A program made the position numbers and the translations under genes. Under the pieces are notes generated by a model. That model saw only the letters and a list, made by a program, of their open reading frames with translations. It did no database searches and was not told the DNA's origin. From assembly GCA_013398295.1 (NCBI GenBank), contig VZSF01006565.1:586165-650164 (forward strand): a stretch of DNA of 64,000 nucleotides, given 5' to 3'. Positions 1-11,340 of this stretch are shown in pieces (position 1 is the stretch's first letter; each line of letters starts with the position of its first letter). Source of the DNA: Chionis minor. Lineage: Eukaryota; Chordata; Aves; Charadriiformes; Chionididae.

Positions 1-1238
1 TTGCCTGTCAAAAGATTTCAGACTTTCTTGCACAGATATGGCACCAGTAACAATTTCCACTCGGCAATTTCACCAAAATACAGACGGACAGATTTCAAGA
101 GAGCCTGCTCCTCATATAGTTTTGCATTCCCCCGATACAAAGGGGTATCAGAGTGCTGCTCAAATGCTAGCTTTGCAGTAATCCCCTTGCATTGTTTTGT
201 GAGCTGCTGCTTCCCGACCTCCTCATCCTCCTGCCCACTGAATACTGCTCTAGTGCCCTGGGAACAAAATCCAGTAGTGCCATCGTGCCCGTTCTCTCTC
301 CCCGCTTCCACTCTGCTGGATGTGGTCCATCCTTGCCGAGTTACATCTAAATTTATGGGGGATTCTGCACACTTACTCCAAAGATTAGACTCCTCCTGCC
401 TTCATGCAAACCGTTAGTGAAAATGGAAGTCAGTGGCAGGAACAAGGAGATCACAAAGACCGAGCTCTTCAACTGTTTAGCTTGTCTTTTAAACCTGTCT
501 AGGCAATGAGCTCTCTGTGGTGCAAGTGCACTTCATCAAGGGGAGCATCTATTCCTCATTAAATCTGCAGTCAATGATTAGAATTGCACCTTTGCTATTG
601 TGTCTCTTTTCTGCCTGAAGTGAAATATTTTCTTTCAAAAATAGGCAAGTACTGCGTAAGTCACAACAGTGTTTTAGTACACAGATACTTAATAGTTAAA
701 AAAAAATACGCTGGTCTATTCATTCTACTTCAGAATTTCCCTAAACCATCTCCAACAAGGTGACAGTGGGGAGACAGCAAAAATACAGTATCAATGCTAT
801 TCTCTTTCAATTTCCTTGCTCACTGGCAGACCAAAATATTCCTTCATCAAGATTTTTTTCCTGTATCGTGACATGTTAAGCTTCATAGTAGCATCTGGAT
901 TTCAGAGAAAGCATATGTCTGCTTATCTATGCCCGCTGACCATCACCCTTTTTACTAGAAAGAGGATGGACAATTAATTGCTGTGTTGCGATTGGCTAAA
1001 GACACAGAATTAAATATAAACCAGGCAGAACAACAGCTCAATTTATTTTCCCCTGAGAAGATTAAATCTCTGCATCTAACTGATGCAGCATGTCAGTCTT
1101 AGCAGAAGGGTTTACTACACTATAATTACTATTTTGCAGAGGCATCTTGAAAAGCACATGAAACTTTGAGAACGAAGACAAGACAGCCTATACTTTAACC
1201 ACCAAATCACTGCTTTGTTCTAAAAGAAAATTTCTTAC
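1..1238 (-). other. SAMD8: SAMD8 intron following the first coding exon
   Basis: This sequence lies downstream of the SAMD8 donor on the minus strand and should be intron. I found no further SAMD8 exon in it: none of the frames carries the transmembrane and lipid-phosphatase-type segments expected next. Open frames at 1-417 (+) and 18-311 (-) match nothing I recognise. The remaining SAMD8 exons must lie to the left of the window. Confidence 0.6.
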
Positions 1239-1816
1239 CTGTCTAGAAATATGTCTGGTAGAGGTGGATATGTTTGCATGTCAGGTACTCGCTCATGCAC
1301 TATGACCATAACGAACGATGTAAAGCCAAACACTATGAAGACATAGACACAACTTAAAATTGTCTTCCAATACTCTGGGTCCAGTCTTCGAGTAGCGTGT
1401 TTGTTTTTCCCATTTGCATATTGATACTGATCACCATTTAGGTCAGTAATTGGTCCATCATAGTCCCGAGGTACTTCACCATTACAAAACCAATCTGTAC
1501 CCTGTGGTGAACCCACGCTCGGGCACACTGCGCCAACGTGACTATCGCTGTTGTAACCCAGCTCTTCCAGGACATCAATATGTTGCTTCTGTAGCTTGCG
1601 TATGGACAACATTAGCCTTTTGATATCCCCCAGGACTTTGATTTCCAAAGGAGGGGATCGTAAATCATACTCAGTAAGCGTCAGCAGCGTAATTCCATCT
1701 AGCCTGTGTCTATTGCACAAAACATCCACGTATTCACAGAAGCCTTCTTCCTTCAGCCACCTTGCCACGTTCTTGGTAGTCCAACGTCGAATGCAAAGCT
1801 GGGTATTGCCTGCCAT
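1239..1816 (-). CDS. SAMD8: SAMD8 (sphingomyelin synthase-related protein 1), first coding exon, partial gene
   Basis: SAMD8/SMSr is an ER multi-pass protein that makes small amounts of ceramide phosphoethanolamine and helps control ER ceramide. This exon encodes residues 1-192 and part of codon 193. Residues about 9-76 are a SAM domain (WTTKNVARWLKEEGF, then LDGITLLTLTEYDLRS). A linker follows (ITDLNGDQYQYANGKNKH). The first membrane segment is at about 152-173 (TILSCVYVFIVFGFTSF), followed by the luminal VHERVPDMQTYPPLPDIFLD that is characteristic of the family. The ATG at 1816 opens the SAM domain. The exon ends at 1239, where CAG|GTAAG is a good donor. A plausible acceptor (CACAACAG) lies at 1847, so the exon probably runs 1846-1239 with a 30-nt 5'UTR. 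The catalytic His/Asp segments are in later exons outside the window. The identification is very secure. Confidence 0.96.
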
Positions 1817-1846
1817 CCTCCTTCACTGCCCGCCAAGGAAACTGAC

Positions 1847-4800
1847 CTGTTGTGTATTGGAGGAAGAGACAAGACCCAATGATTAACAAAGATGACGGAA
1901 ATGTCAGTGTCTACTGTGCAATTTTAGACGCTTAGTTAGCCGAAGGCTTTTCATATAAGAGACAGCTAAAAACCAGACACATCGTTTATTAGGTAGGTAA
2001 TATAAAAATGCTTTTAAAACAATTTTTATTCAAGAAAAGCTAAAATACCTCATTTGTTCCTAAATAGAAATTTAAAGCCACCAAGAAGTATTTCCTAAAT
2101 CCACCCAGCCTACTTTTATTCTTTTGTTAAAAAAAAAAAATAAAAATCAGAGTTTGTTAATTACACTAGGTAATGAAACCCAAAGATTACTCTGTTTAAA
2201 TACCAGCTTCATCATTAGTCTTTTCCCATTGTTTGCAGTTCATAAACTAAGCAAGAAAGCACATCTAGCAGCTATGTGAAACTGAATTAAAGCTAAAATA
2301 ATACATTACAGGTCCAATACATTCCACTCTTAAAATACATACTGAAGCTTTGGTGGCATGACATTTCCCGCCCCCCACGCCTCCCAAGTAAACCTAAGAC
2401 AGATATCTACAACGATATTGACCTGAGGCATCTTAGTTGACTATTGCTGATGCAGTCATCGTATTTCTATCTTTCTTTGATCTCAGTAATTAAGATACAT
2501 GCTTATTACATTGCAAATCCTTTAAAATATTCATCCTTCAAAATAACATTACTAGAAGTGAAGCATTAGCTTTAATTCCAAAGCATCTTTAAAAAAGATG
2601 TGGTAATAGATAACAACACAACACACCAAAACCAGAAAAGATGTATTCTCTTCATACAGATTTCTCAATTACTGTTTTCTTGACCCTAGAATATTGTTTG
2701 AAGAAAGGTAAGACATGTCAGCAACATTTTAGTCACATGGAGGTGACAAGTCATCAGAACAGCTTAGAACAACAACCAGAAAAAAATTAATGTTACGTGG
2801 AATAGATGAAAGAACATGAAAGGCTACCGGTGAAGCAAAAGTAATAAAAAGCTTATCCAATATTTAAGACCCACAGCAGTACAGAATGGATTTGTGCATA
2901 ATTTATATTTGGTAGCTTATGCACAGCTACTATCTAAGAATCAGCTACAATTTCACAGCTCTTTTGTGCTCGAAAAAAACCAGTCTAATTAACTTGAATG
3001 CTTCAGTCATGCCAACCAAATCTCGGAAAATACAAGCTAGTACAATACACTAGTGTCACATACATCATTCAAGGTTTTCAGAGTGAAAGCAAGGAAACAG
3101 TCTCTTTAATCTATTATTTACCTTCTGTATATAGTAAACAGGTACTCAAATCCCTCATGAATATTCAACACAAAGGTTTATATCGCTTTCAGGGCACAGC
3201 TCTTCCACAAACAGAAGCTCTTCCCTTCTCACCTCTCTTTTTAAAAACATAATGTACCTATTGTTAGAAGTATCTCTTATCATAATTATTGAATGCAAAT
3301 TTTTCTTCCAACTTATGTCTAATAGGACCACACATTATTTTCTTCTGTATCCGTGAAGATTTAATTTGTCCCGTAAGATCTCCCCGCAGGACAAAGAAAT
3401 AGTTTAGAAGAAAAATGAGTGCACAAATCAAAGTTGCACTTCTAAAAGTATTAAGGGAGCGGTACTTCTGAAGATACTCTCTCTGGCATTGGCTGTATAT
3501 TAACAACATGTACTTAATGCAGAGTTTTAATTTCTCAAAACTCCTTAACAGTCAATATGTATATGAGCTTCTGTACCTTGATTTAAATAGTTGCCAAGAC
3601 ATCCATAAACCACTACTAGAATCTCTGCATTTACTATATTCTTCCTTCTCCATATAAAAGGGTAGTTGCTCACTTCTGCTATCTATTTTTGAAAATCTTG
3701 CTCAAAACAACCGTCAACTACGCTGCTCACACAGCTATTAACAAAAGAAATTACAACATTTGTAATCAATGATCAATTATTTGACCTTTTTTGTACTACA
3801 CCTTTTTTATCTTAATCCAGTTAAAAAAAAAACAAACTTGAGTTGCTTATCTGGACATCCAGCTTTCCTTACTCAGAAATACAGATGAAATAAAGACAGT
3901 ATTTGTTAATCACAGTGGTTTTTGTAACACTAATCATCACAATTTTTTCTAAAAGCAGAAAATTTAGACTCATCAAAAATACACTCAACTTACTGACCTG
4001 TCTTCCAACCAAAGCAGCTTCTGAGGGCAAAGGCAGGAAACTCTCCCTCACCTACGAGAATTCAGTTCATTTGTCACAAGTCAAGCAGCCTAACACCAGC
4101 CTAGTGTCTCTTCACCTGGCGTCACAGGAATAAAAATCAACACGTACGTTCCTGCAATAAAAGTGACCTTACACCACTAAGTAAGCACACCCATCAAAGG
4201 TCTTTACTGAATGGGCTGGACCTGGGAGAAAGTCTATGTTACCCTTAAGATGCACCTGGTAGGACCTGCTCGCTCCTGGTTTTAAATGCTGTCAAAGACA
4301 ACCAACCAACTGGAGAAGACAAAGAAATCACCCAAAGAAACAAGCACTTACACAACACACAAACCATTTCACACAGCTAGTAGCTAATTTCATCTCAACA
4401 GCAACAGTTAAGTTCAGTTTTGACGACAAGACAATTTCTCTAAACTCAGAAACTGCCTCCTCCTTCAGAGTACTGATTTAATATCACTTTCACAGTTTAA
4501 AGGGTAATAAGCACTTTCCCTAATAATCTTAGCACCTGGAATACAATACAGATCTCTGGGCCCATCTGCTCTTCACTTTTGAAGCTTAAGAATGCTACAG
4601 AACATTTCCAACACTACCAGGCTGCAACGCCAGCCTGACTAGGGCAGCAGAAGAGACCAAGTCACCCAGATAACTGTATTTGCCTTCTGAGAGAAAACAG
4701 CACCGGGAGGTACTTTGCCTTCTGCGCTACTAATTTTATTGCTGAAGCCAAATAATGGATAACATTATTCAATGATGAATAATGCACATGAGAAACACAG

Positions 4801-7800
4801 AGCAAGCAGACTTAAACGTCAGAGGGCAAAATATATTTTTCACCTGACATCAGCAGCGTCTGGAGCTGCCTAGTTGATTACTTTCCTGCTACTGTGACTT
4901 TATATTTAGTCAGCTCATCAGCAGTACGTATCATGTGTCCCGTTTCCCTTTTTCCTTTCCCGGCCTTTCAATTAACATTATGAACACAACTGAATATGAA
5001 GCTCATGCACACGTGTATAAATATTTATTTTTTCCAAAGGAAAATGTTACTTTATGAGCCATGAATATTTCTACAGTTTGGTTAGGGCATTCTTCAAAAG
5101 TGAGATGCCTCGGAGAGGCTGAGTATACCCTTAGCACAGTATTTTTCCTAGATATATATTTAAATATGGAAAATTATTCTCTCTCAAAATAATTATCCAC
5201 AATTCTATCATGTTTTCCTCTACTGAACTAGTGCCAGTCAACCCTTAAGTCCCTAACTTTCCTAGCATCCAGACTTTGAGTCGATACACTGAGGTAAAAA
5301 TGCAGAAGGTTTTATGTGATTATTGCTACGCTAGCCAAGAAGTACCGTTATATCACACTAACACAAGGCTGCAATCCTGTTACAGAAACAAAACTCAAAT
5401 TACACCGTAACTATAGCTGAAGGGTTAAATAATATCCTAGTTGTGTCCACAGCAGTTCGGAGAACACTGATGGGATTTATTTATTCCAGACACACATGCA
5501 AAACTCTACCAGCACCATTCCTGCTTCATCACCTGCCCTTGCGTGCCTGGGAGGCCCTGTGGCTCTCCTTGCTGACGTCCCTCTCGAATTTTTCCCAGCT
5601 AGGTTCAATTCTCACCATCCTCGAGAGGAATTTTAGGAAGAACGCCGAAGAACTATCAGATCTCAAGTGATTTAACCTACATTTCTTTGCGGGAGGTTTC
5701 AAGCTCAAGTATGAATATAAGCCATTCCAACTCAGCCCCTCCTTCGCTGGCTCCGCTGGCCTACGAGCACCACGTCTCCCACCTCGGAGGAAAAGTTTTT
5801 CCGCACAAAAGCTGCTGGTTCGCCAGGTGGACTGGACCCAGGTTTGAGGGCTCGGCTCCCCCACGCAAAGAGAGCCACACACAAAAACGTGCGCTGAGCC
5901 AGCCTGCAATAATAAGGCCACTGTCACACAGCAGCTTAGTAATGCTGTGCTGGAAAAAGAACATACAGCACTGCCTTGTTACGCATCAAAAGTCTCGCCT
6001 GCTCTGCTGACTAGCGTCAGGAGCTTGTTGCTTGCTCTTCCTGAAAACTCTGAATTCTTCAGCGCTTATTTAAAGCAAATAGCACCAAAGGTTTCATTGC
6101 CATACAGTATACAGTGACTTAATCCCTGCCTTCTAAATGCCACCACATATAGCCCAGTACCTTGTAAACAAAAAGGAGAAAAAGAACACTTGCAAAAAAC
6201 AATATGTGATTTTTCAAGGGTTCTTTTAATACAATAGCTACCGTGCTGTATCTAAAACTGATCAAATCCATCACAATGCCCACCGTGAGACTGAAAAACA
6301 GGACAAGTATTTTCCTGAAGCAAGCATACAATAATTTCAAATGCAGAAATATTCCTGTAAAACTTGTTTGGTTTCTTGTACGTCTTGGGTTTTAAACCAT
6401 TGAGGAAGATGTGCTTTTCAAGAATTATCTACTGAAGTGCTGTAGAAAATATAGAACTGAAACCATAAAATCAAAGATTAGCTCCATAAGCTTAGAAGTC
6501 TTTCTGTTGGAACGCCTCCACGCAAAACTGACAGCAGCTACTACAGAAAGTCCTGAAAGCTAAACATATTTGTCTTAAAAACCACTAAGTGCAGTTACAT
6601 ATTGCTGCAAGCTGAACAGAATACATACTGCTCCCCAACTTCTACACCTCATTCAACCAAATGGGTTGTACTATACTCAAGTGAACAAGAGGAGCGGCTC
6701 AACTCCTAATCTACCAGCCAACTAACAAAACATTTATCCTACCACCGTAATTCAAGGAACGCACGAGTGGTTTTTAAACAACTGATCAAGTACTCCACCG
6801 CTTATCTTACGATGTAGTTCATGGTATTTCATTAATATTTGTACAAGATCTTGAACATTTCATGTGCTAAATGTCAAGTGCCAAGTATTTTTTCCTCCAA
6901 CTTCAAGAAACAGTATAACCATCTCTTAACAGAATGTTTGCTGCTCTTTATCCTTATACAACTTTGCAGTAAAACAATTCAGGTTTGCTTTTCCCCTTTT
7001 ATTTCTTTCTTTTCTTCCCACACTCTCATCTTAGGATGGAAATAGGCGAAGACACAAACGAACTCTCCAACCAAATTAATACCAGAACAATACAGTGAAA
7101 CTGTGTTTGTTCTTGCTCTCTGCAATCATTTACAACCTGATCTTTCTCGTCTAGTGACAATCTGAGGGCCTTCCTCATTTCAGATGCCTTAATATAGATA
7201 AGAAATAAAAAACTTTTTAAAGTTATGTGATTATCAAATAAACATTTATAACGTAATATGGTTTATGGATCTCAACCAGCTTAGCCGGCTGCAAAACCGA
7301 GCTCTCTACAAAGAAAAGTGACAGTATAAAGCCTGAAAGATTGCGAATCCTAGGCCAAGCTGTGTTTTTAATTGTATACTCCCAAAAAAACCACCATCAA
7401 GTTGTCTTACAACGCAGAACGCGCGTTCGCTTTGTATAAAGCGAGTTTTGCAAAACGAAGCCTCAAATACAAAACCATGAGGCCGCTTCAACTCCAGTTA
7501 CAAACCAATAAACACGCCAATGCTGAAACCGCCTCCCAGTCACCTCTCCTTCCATTAAATTACAGAGCTGAAAAAACCCACCCTTTCGAAGCAATATTTT
7601 TTTTAAAATAGCAATCATTATGTGAATAGTCTGAGAGGCCACCTAATGCATCTGCAACGTATATTTGCGAGACGGAGCGGGTAACAGTTCCTGCGGAGTT
7701 TCAACTCTCTAAACACGTGCAGGCCTTGAACTTGCACAAAACCTGTCCCACATGGGCAGACTCCTTTTTTGCATCCCGAAATGCAAAAAAGCAGGCGTGC

Positions 7801-7880
7801 AAACCCCTAACAGCACTCTTCCACGCCGCCTTGTTCATCACCAAATCCTACAGGCTCGGAGACTTTTTTTACTCACAACT
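1847..7880 (-). other. SAMD8: Probable SAMD8 5' intron, no other gene seen
   Basis: This is the sequence between the SAMD8 coding exon and the CpG island that probably holds its noncoding first exon. It is AT-rich (for example 1980-2700 and 4700-5200) with short A/T runs at about 2131-2141 and 3821-3832. Open frames here are short and do not resemble known proteins. A CR1-like end was looked for and not found. I see no conserved RNA gene. Confidence 0.5.
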
Positions 7881-8160
7881 AAGTACTTGCCCTCAGAAAA
7901 AAACCACAGTTTTTACACCACTGCCAGAGCAAACAGTGACACCGCCGCGGATCGGCTCTGGCCTGCCAGGACTGCTGCGGTGCCGAACTGGGAGAGGGAC
8001 ACAGCGCGGGTCCGCGGCATCATTTCCAGCGGCGACACGTTCCCCCTGCGCAGGCAGACACCGGGGTGACAAACCACACGGTTTCCTCTCGAAAAGGCTT
8101 TTCGCCTCCTGGATCCCGGCTGAAGTGGAAAATCCGCAAGGCTCGGCGTGAGGGCCAGGC

Positions 8161-8297
8161 ACAACCGGGCAGGGACACCAAACGGCTCCCTGTCACACAC
8201 AACCGGGCAGGGACACCGAACGGCTCCCTGTCACACACAACCGGGCAGGGACACCGAACGGCTCCCTGTCACACACAACCGGGCAGGGACACCGAAC
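8161..8297. repeat. 38-bp tandem repeat, about 3.6 copies
   Basis: Units start at 8161, 8199, 8237 and 8275 (last one partial). Each begins ACAACCGGGCAGGGACACC and ends GGCTCCCTGTCACAC. Copies are nearly identical: the first has CCAAAC where the others have CCGAAC. This near-identity implies recent expansion or homogenisation. It sits on the 3' shoulder of the SAMD8 CpG island, probably just inside the transcribed region. It has no unique spacers, so it is a minisatellite. Confidence 0.95.
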
Positions 8298-8549
8298 CGC
8301 CCCATGCCCCCGCGGCAGAGGGGCTGACTCGGGGGAGAAGGAGCGCTGGTTCTGCCGCTCCTCAGGCGCCGGCCCGGGACTCGCCAGCGCCAGAACCCCG
8401 ACAGCCCAGGCGGGTGCGGGCCGGCCCTCACCAGACGCGCCCGCGAACTCCCCCGCATCGACCGCGGGGCCGACAGACGCGGCCGGAGGCTTTTCTCCTG
8501 CGCCCCCGCCCGCCCCCGACCAGCGACGCGCCCCGGGCCCGCCCGCAGC

Positions 8550-8553
8550 NNNN
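8550..8553. other. Assembly gap (4 N) in the CpG island
   Basis: Four unresolved bases lie inside an extremely GC-rich stretch. The true length may differ from four. Confidence 0.95.
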
Positions 8554-9530
8554 GGGGCCGTCCCGTCCCGCAGCGCGGCCCTGGCGGGTGGTCGGCGCGG
8601 GCCGAGCCCAGGGGGGTCCGGAGCCGCCGGCGGCCGCCTCGGGCTTGGCGGGGCTGCGAGCAGCTCCGAGCCCCGGAGCCCCCGGCCGCCCCCGCGGGTT
8701 CCCGGCAGAGGAGGTCCCAAGTCGTGGAAGTGCTGTGCCAGCTCCCCCAGCCGCGCGAGGAGCTCCGCAGCCGTAGGGGGCCCGTGGCAGATATTTTTAA
8801 GAGGTTCATAAAGCAAGAAACTGCTAAATCTTCCCCAATCCCAGCAGGGGTCAGCTGAAGGGAGCAGCGAGGGGGTCTTGCTTTTGGGGCTGTATCTCGC
8901 CTTTCTGACTGGCGAAGAACAGAACACCCTTAAACCAGGGTAAAGGTATAAAACTGCGCTCCCGGAACATCGTGTATTTTATTTCCAGAATGATCTTTCT
9001 ATCCATCATTGGGAAGTACCTTAGTATTGCCTGAGCGTGAGAAAGACGTGGAAGTTTCTAAACACACTAAAGAGAATTTTTTTTTTTTTTTTTTTAATGA
9101 GACATGAATAAACACACACAATAACCCTGCCATCATTTAAAAACCCACTAGTGTAGTCACGAAAATATCCCCGTCGTTCATTTAAAGGCGTATGTCGGGA
9201 GAAAACAGCAGAGAAAACTTGCAGCATCCTCATACTGGCAATTTTCATATGAAGCAATTGTCACAAAACGTTTCTTTTTAGCTGCACCGTTTTTTGCACC
9301 GTTACTTTTTTCTGATGTCTCTCAAACAAAAATATGAAAACTGGCAGCTGTCTGGCAGCACTCAGCCGTTTATCCAAGGTGATGCGGAGCACAGATGGGA
9401 AGATCACAGATAACTTAGAAAAGCTTCACCAAGGCACTGTAACTTCAGGAGTTCCATAACCTGTAAATAATACAAAGGGAGGGGACAGGAGGAGACGGAC
9501 GAATTAGAAACAAATGACTCCAGAAATAAA

Positions 9531-10576
9531 TTTATTTTGGATATCAGCTGACTGTGGTAGCAGCCAGCCCTTTGCAGCAGCATAATGCAGTCTGAGGAAC
9601 ATTCAGCATTTGCTTTGCTGATGATGTAATTACTGTGAGGTCCAAGACAAGTCTAAGTTGTAGCTTCATTTGAAGTAAGAAACGGGTCCATTAAGTTAAT
9701 GACACTAGCCTTTTCAGACAGTTTGGCCTTGTATTCTTTCTTCACAGAGGGGGAAAAAAAAAAGGATCTTTTGCAATTCTTACGCATGTACAGTTACAAT
9801 GAAACAAAATTTTGCATTTCAAAATGCTCGAGAGCTACATCAAGTTGTGAAGTCATTGATGCAAACGTCCACAATTGTACAATCTCAATTGTAATGGGCT
9901 ATATACATTTTAAATAGATCAAATACTGGATATTAAGAACAGAAAAACCAGCTGTAAGAACTTCTGCTCGTCGCCACGTGCCGTGACACTGGTTAAAGAC
10001 GTTTAAGCAGTCTGTTCCATCCTGCTTTCATTTTTGACACCAAATGATGGGTAGTTTCCCCAATGAGTTGCTGAAGTTGGAGGGAACGTTCCACTTTCTT
10101 TGCCAGTGTAGCAGCCTCTGCAAACAGTGTAGGAATTAAGCGCAATTTGAGTCCTCACAATGTTCCCCTTCTTTCCCTTTACGTGTAGTAGCTGAAAAAC
10201 TGACAAGTCTGAATTCATCAGTGGCAAGCCACAGAACACATATGTATGAATCTGGAAAAAAAAAACCAACCAAAAAGAATCAAATGGACATTATCTTCCT
10301 TTTAATAATGGACCTGTTAAAAAAGCTAGGTGAAAGTTGCGGTAATTTTGCTTACTCCAGGTCCATATATGCATATTCAAAATAACTAGCAGTTATCTGA
10401 CAAGGAAAACAAAATTACAGGAGAGCAACCCAACTTTGTGCTTCTCTACTGTGTGCATTCTTCACTTTTTCTGCCACGAATTTTTCTTCACCAGCTGCCA
10501 GTCAATCCCAAGTTTTTGCACACTTCCAGGTGCCGAGTTGGTACAATGTACGATACATTGCTGCATTTGCTCGTGT
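9531..10576 (-). other. Candidate unrecognised spliced gene, minus strand, 3' part
   Basis: Three minus-strand segments have good splice signals and join in one open frame. Segment 1 (10576-10492) starts after a T-rich tract and TTCAG and ends CAGCTG|GTGAAG; it reads HEQMQQCIVHC...QKLGIDWQL. Segment 2 (10396-10356, 41 nt) starts after TTTTGTTTTCCTTGTCAG, ends CTGGA|GTAAGC and reads ITASYFEYAYMDLE. Segment 3 starts at 10117 after CTGTTTGCAG and in the joined frame stops at 10003. Segment 3 is also open in a second frame, reading a basic amphipathic tail (AKKVERSLQLQQLIGE) that stops at 9993. A minus-strand AATAAA lies at 9536-9531. I do not recognise the product, and an upstream exon is unresolved. 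A noncoding RNA or chance signals remain possible. Confidence 0.3.
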
Positions 10577-11079
10577 CTGAAAAAAATGGTAAAAATAAGT
10601 AAAACCTGAAATTAAAAATGGCTGCCAAAATAACTGTAGCAGGCTCCAGAGCTGTCTCATCACAGAGCCGGTCACCGTGACAGTGTCTTGAGCACAGTCC
10701 TGGAGCTGTCTCACCGTCTGGCATCTCACTCTGAGCCTTTTCATGGGAGCTGCCAGGAAAGCGCCACTTTGTTCAGTCCTGTGGCTTTGTTGTGTGCTTT
10801 TTTAATATAAACACGCACTAGAGTCCACCAGCTCCCCAGATTGCAGGAAGGAAGCGAAAATGAAAGCAAAAGTTCCCTGATCCTGTTCCCCTACGCTGTT
10901 TATAGCAAGACACCGGCAACCCACCTACAAACGACTTCCCAAATTCAGTCTCCAGGCTTTTACAAGTCCAGCTTGGAAAATGGGCCATGGTTCTATACAC
11001 ACGTGAATCCGGCACTGCCCGAAGCGTACGGGCCATAAGGTGTGTTGTACGAGCAACAGATTTCCATGCAGGGAACCCC

Positions 11080-11240
11080 TGGCCGAGAGTCGCATCCGCG
11101 CTAAAAACGGAGAAGACGGCGGCCGGCCGCGTGTCATCGGAGACAACGCCATGGCCGGGGGCTCCTGGGCTGGTTTCCAGCAGCGTCTGGGCAACCGCAG
11201 CTCTGGAGAAGACCTTGACGGGCAGTTTCTCTAGAGGTAT
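11080..11240. promoter_or_regulatory. Small CpG-dense patch, possible promoter
   Basis: About 150 bases carry many CpGs (TCGCATCCGCGC, GGCGGCCGGCCGCGTG) inside AT-rich DNA. On the plus strand an ATG in a strong context (ACGCCATGG, 11151) opens only 27 codons. On the minus strand it lies about 0.5 kb upstream of the candidate spliced gene ending near 9.53 kb. It could start that transcript, or be an alternative SAMD8 5' exon. Confidence 0.35.
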
Positions 11241-11340
11241 CGCTGCTAATGGCGTTTTTCTGCTCTGTCTAGTTTCATCACCCAACAAGTATTTTGAAAA
11301 TGACCAAATTAGCTTGCGCAGAAAAGTGATAAAGAGCACA

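Larger units (their letters stand above)
7890..8790 (-). promoter_or_regulatory. SAMD8: CpG island, likely SAMD8 promoter and noncoding first exon
   Basis: About 0.9 kb is strongly GC-rich and full of CpG dinucleotides, in sharp contrast with AT-rich flanks. It lies upstream of SAMD8 on the minus strand and is the only large island near it, so it is the natural promoter. A minus-strand donor-like site, TCTG|GTGAGG at about 8432/8431, could end a noncoding exon, but I cannot prove it. There is no TATA box that I would trust. The long open frames crossing it on both strands reflect high GC. The 11.1-kb CpG-dense patch is an alternative promoter for SAMD8. Confidence 0.6.

Noticed and set aside
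1..417. 138-codon plus-strand frame at the left edge
   Set aside because: It lies inside the SAMD8 intron on the opposite strand, has no domain or splice context and is probably chance.
8161..8297. Regularly repeated 38-bp units resembling a CRISPR array
   Set aside because: Units are directly adjacent without unique spacers, in vertebrate DNA. It is a minisatellite.
8066..8927. Long open frames on both strands across the SAMD8 CpG island
   Set aside because: Composition is Pro/Arg/Ala/Gly low-complexity, the frames overlap on opposite strands and cross N bases and a minisatellite. High GC explains their length.
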